This document shows, in pieces, positions 33,481 to 35,328 of a DNA stretch of 35,328 nt (the first letter of the stretch is position 1; every line of letters starts with the position of its first letter). The position numbers and the translations under genes were made by a program. The notes below the pieces were generated by a model, which did no database searches, was not told the DNA's origin, and saw only the letters and a list, made by a program, of their open reading frames with translations. Where the stretch lies: positions 1 through 35,328 of the forward strand of contig JABDEJ010000008.1 of assembly GCA_013287095.1 (NCBI GenBank), written 5' to 3'. This DNA comes from Bacteroidota bacterium (lineage in GTDB: Bacteria > Bacteroidota > Bacteroidia > CAILMK01).

Positions 33481-33588
33481 CGCAAAGGTAGCGCAGAGGC
33501 ATCGCGAAGAAAACAAAGTTTGAATCGGCTAAGAATTTCATTGATGCTAATCTCCGCGTTCTTTGCGAGACCTTTGCGCCCTCTGCGG
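33481..33588. repeat. CGCAAAGG-type palindromic intergenic repeat
   Basis: The left arm (33481-33510, CGCAAAGGTAGCGCAGAGG...) and right arm (33559-33588, ...CCTTTGCGCCCTCTGCGG) are inverted copies of about 30 bp with a few mismatches, around a spacer of about 48 bp. It sits between the stop of one paralogue and the start of the next. It shares the CGCAAAGG block with the palindrome in the GT2 gene. Confidence 0.7.
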
Positions 33589-33603
33589 TTTGCCTTAAAA
33601 AAA

Positions 33604-35328
33604 TCAATAAATCACCGTGATAGTTCCTGTTAGCTGGCCTTCTACCTTACCATGGAAAACATAATAATACACGCCTTCAGGCACTTTCACGCCATGGTAA
33701 ATGCCATCCCATGTGAAACTGTTTCCCTTGGAATGATAGAACAACTGGCCCCACCTGTTATAGATTGATAAATCGTAAATGTTGCAGGGATTAAGACCTG
33801 TTACTTTAAATGTATTATTAAAATCATCTCCATTGGGCGTGAACACATTCGGGATAAAAATGATGTTTTTAGAATTTGCAATATTGATTGCCTGAACAGA
33901 AGAATCCACACAGCCCGATGAAGATACTTCGGTGAGTTTCACAGGGTACGTACCTTTGACTATATAAGTAAAGGACGGATTAGTTAATGCACTTGAATCT
34001 TTAGCGTCAAATTTCCATGATGATGAAACAGCCCCTGTTGAATTATTTATAAAGAAAACTTCACCCGTACAGGTATCAATGTTGAATTTATAATTGGCCT
34101 GGGGAAAATTAATTTTGATTGTTTTCTTAATTGTATCTGAGCATATTGAACCTGAGTCCGTAACAAGTATTACTGATACTAAAGAATCTCTTGGAAATGC
34201 ATGTACCAAACTATCAGCAACTGACGTAGTTCCATCACTAAAATACCATTTGAAGCTGCTGATACCCGTACTGCTGTTTTTAACAAATACTTTAGATGTG
34301 CAGGGATAGAGTGTGTCACCGAAAGCCGCTTTAGGGGTTTTGTAAATTGCCACCGATTTTGTAGTGGAATCTTTGCATCCTATTGAATCAATGGCTACAA
34401 GAGAGATATTAAAAATACCTGACGTATCGAATTGAATAGAAGGCGTTTTTGCAGTATCTTTAAGCGAACGATTGATATACCATTTAAATGATTTTGCATC
34501 CCCACTTGACAAATTTGTAAAATTGAGATTTTGTGGATTGCATAATGCATATCCAAAATTGAAATCGGCTCTCATGCCCGTCACTTTTACTGCCTTGCTA
34601 AATGTATCCACACATGAAGTTCCGGAATCTACCAACAATTTCACGACATAATTGCCCGGGCTATTATAAACATGGGTAATGTTCATGGAATCGCTGTACA
34701 GCCCATCGCCAAATGACCATAATGTTGTATTACTCTCACCTGTCTGGATTAATTTAACCGTTCGTGAACAGGTATCTTCCTGTGCAGAAAACTGCGCTTT
34801 TGCCTCCTTATAAACGGTAAGCGTACGTCTCGCAGTATCCGTAACCTCACAACTGTTTGGATTTATTGCTACTAAAGTTACTACATAATTACCTGATGTT
34901 GCATACGAATGTGTAGGCGAAAAAACTGTTGATTGGGGTGTACCATCACCAAAATCCCATAAATAACTTACTGCCCTCAAACTCGTATTATTGAAAGTAA
35001 CGGGCACATTGAAACAGGAAAAAACAGGAGCTGTAAAACCTGCCTTCAATGTGGGAATTTCAAGGTTAACTTTAAAAAGGAGATTGTTACAATTGCTGCT
35101 GTTATTAGTTCTGCTCCATGCCCCCGGCGTCGTCGGGAAATCTGATGTTCCCCCGCAACCAGCGCATACGGATTGGTACATAATTCCATTTTTATCAAAC
35201 CTGCTTGTTCCGCCATCAACATGCACTTCAGTTGCAGCGCCAAAATAAGAGGAGTACAAAAGCGTATCAAGACCCTTTTCAAAAACGGCAACATAAAATG
35301 CAGCAGAGTCCGACGTTGATGATTGATA
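33604..35328 (-). CDS. Tandem paralogue of the large T9SS surface protein, partial
   Basis: The frame is open to the window edge (YQSSTSDSAAFYVAVFEKGLDTLLYSSYFG, matching FYLAVFERNMDTLLYGSYFGG of the neighbour), so the 5' part lies outside; no true start is visible. The visible 574 residues contain the end of the propeller, the SVCAGCGGTSDFPTTPGAWSRTNN segment, five PKD domains (YLWDFGDGT, TLWSFGDGL) and a type B T9SS domain (FIPNVFTPNGDDFNNTF... NRWGQLFYHS... VPEGVYYYVFHG). It shares domain order and many residues with the 29614 gene, so the pair arose by duplication. It would be secreted and surface-held in the same way. The stop is TGA at 33604-33606. Confidence 0.92.
   Translation of the reverse strand, partial: YQSSTSDSAAFYVAVFEKGLDTLLYSSYFGAATEVHVDGGTSRFDKNGIMYQSVCAGCGGTSDFPTTPGAWSRTNNSSNCNNLLFKVNLEIPTLKAGFTAPVFSCFNVPVTFNNTSLRAVSYLWDFGDGTPQSTVFSPTHSYATSGNYVVTLVAINPNSCEVTDTARRTLTVYKEAKAQFSAQEDTCSRTVKLIQTGESNTTLWSFGDGLYSDSMNITHVYNSPGNYVVKLLVDSGTSCVDTFSKAVKVTGMRADFNFGYALCNPQNLNFTNLSSGDAKSFKWYINRSLKDTAKTPSIQFDTSGIFNISLVAIDSIGCKDSTTKSVAIYKTPKAAFGDTLYPCTSKVFVKNSSTGISSFKWYFSDGTTSVADSLVHAFPRDSLVSVILVTDSGSICSDTIKKTIKINFPQANYKFNIDTCTGEVFFINNSTGAVSSSWKFDAKDSSALTNPSFTYIVKGTYPVKLTEVSSSGCVDSSVQAINIANSKNIIFIPNVFTPNGDDFNNTFKVTGLNPCNIYDLSIYNRWGQLFYHSKGNSFTWDGIYHGVKVPEGVYYYVFHGKVEGQLTGTITVIY

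Overview
The window looks like a chromosome segment from a Bacteroidota bacterium of the Chitinophagales/Sphingobacteriales type. Several signs agree. Four proteins carry type IX secretion (T9SS) C-terminal sorting domains. There is a BshC for bacillithiol synthesis. Genes lack Shine-Dalgarno sites, and several promoters fit the Bacteroidota pattern of TTG, about 20 nt, then TAnnTTTG. DNA is AT-rich between genes. No rRNA, tRNA, CRISPR array, integrase or transposase was seen.

Layout. 1-1731 (+): 5'-truncated DUF559 nuclease-like gene, then accC. 1767-2426 (-): TylF-type O-methyltransferase. 2427-3503: a 1.1-kb stretch without a gene, holding nested inverted repeats. 3504-8193 (+): a T9SS-secreted protein, a strong terminator, then a three-gene unit of di-heme oxidoreductase lipoprotein, Rieske protein and outer-membrane porin. 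8244-11862 (-): quinone-oxidoreductase-like enzyme, Crp/Fnr regulator, T9SS protein. 12103-13563 (+): metallo-beta-lactamase-fold protein with an altered metal motif. 13556-17871 (-): tilS, bshC, DUF2252 protein. 18012-18477 (+): BrnT-type toxin and a small partner. 18501-22116 (-): flippase-like protein, processive-type GT2, small protein, Dpp/Opp-type ABC permease. 22156-25948 (+): ruvC and a tricorn-like protease. 26010-29043 (-): hpt, adk, lutB, hypothetical. 29117-35328 (-): two large tandem paralogues (SBBP/PKD repeats plus a T9SS type B domain) and a detached third copy of the sorting domain.

Housekeeping functions (fatty-acid synthesis, tRNA modification, recombination, purine salvage, nucleotide balance, bacillithiol) are interleaved with surface and secretion genes. 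The clearest co-working sets are the redox/porin operon, the flippase/GT2 pair and the hpt-adk-lutB run.

The most unusual content is in small repeats: (1) an array of TTAA cores repeating every 10-11 bp in the divergent region 11964-12044; (2) a 60-bp palindrome translated in frame inside the GT2; (3) two inverted copies of a 32-bp hairpin-plus-G-tail element next to a duplicated T9SS domain, one of which appears to break an older reading frame; (4) a hairpin-plus-G-tail element of similar design forming the end of the DUF559 gene.
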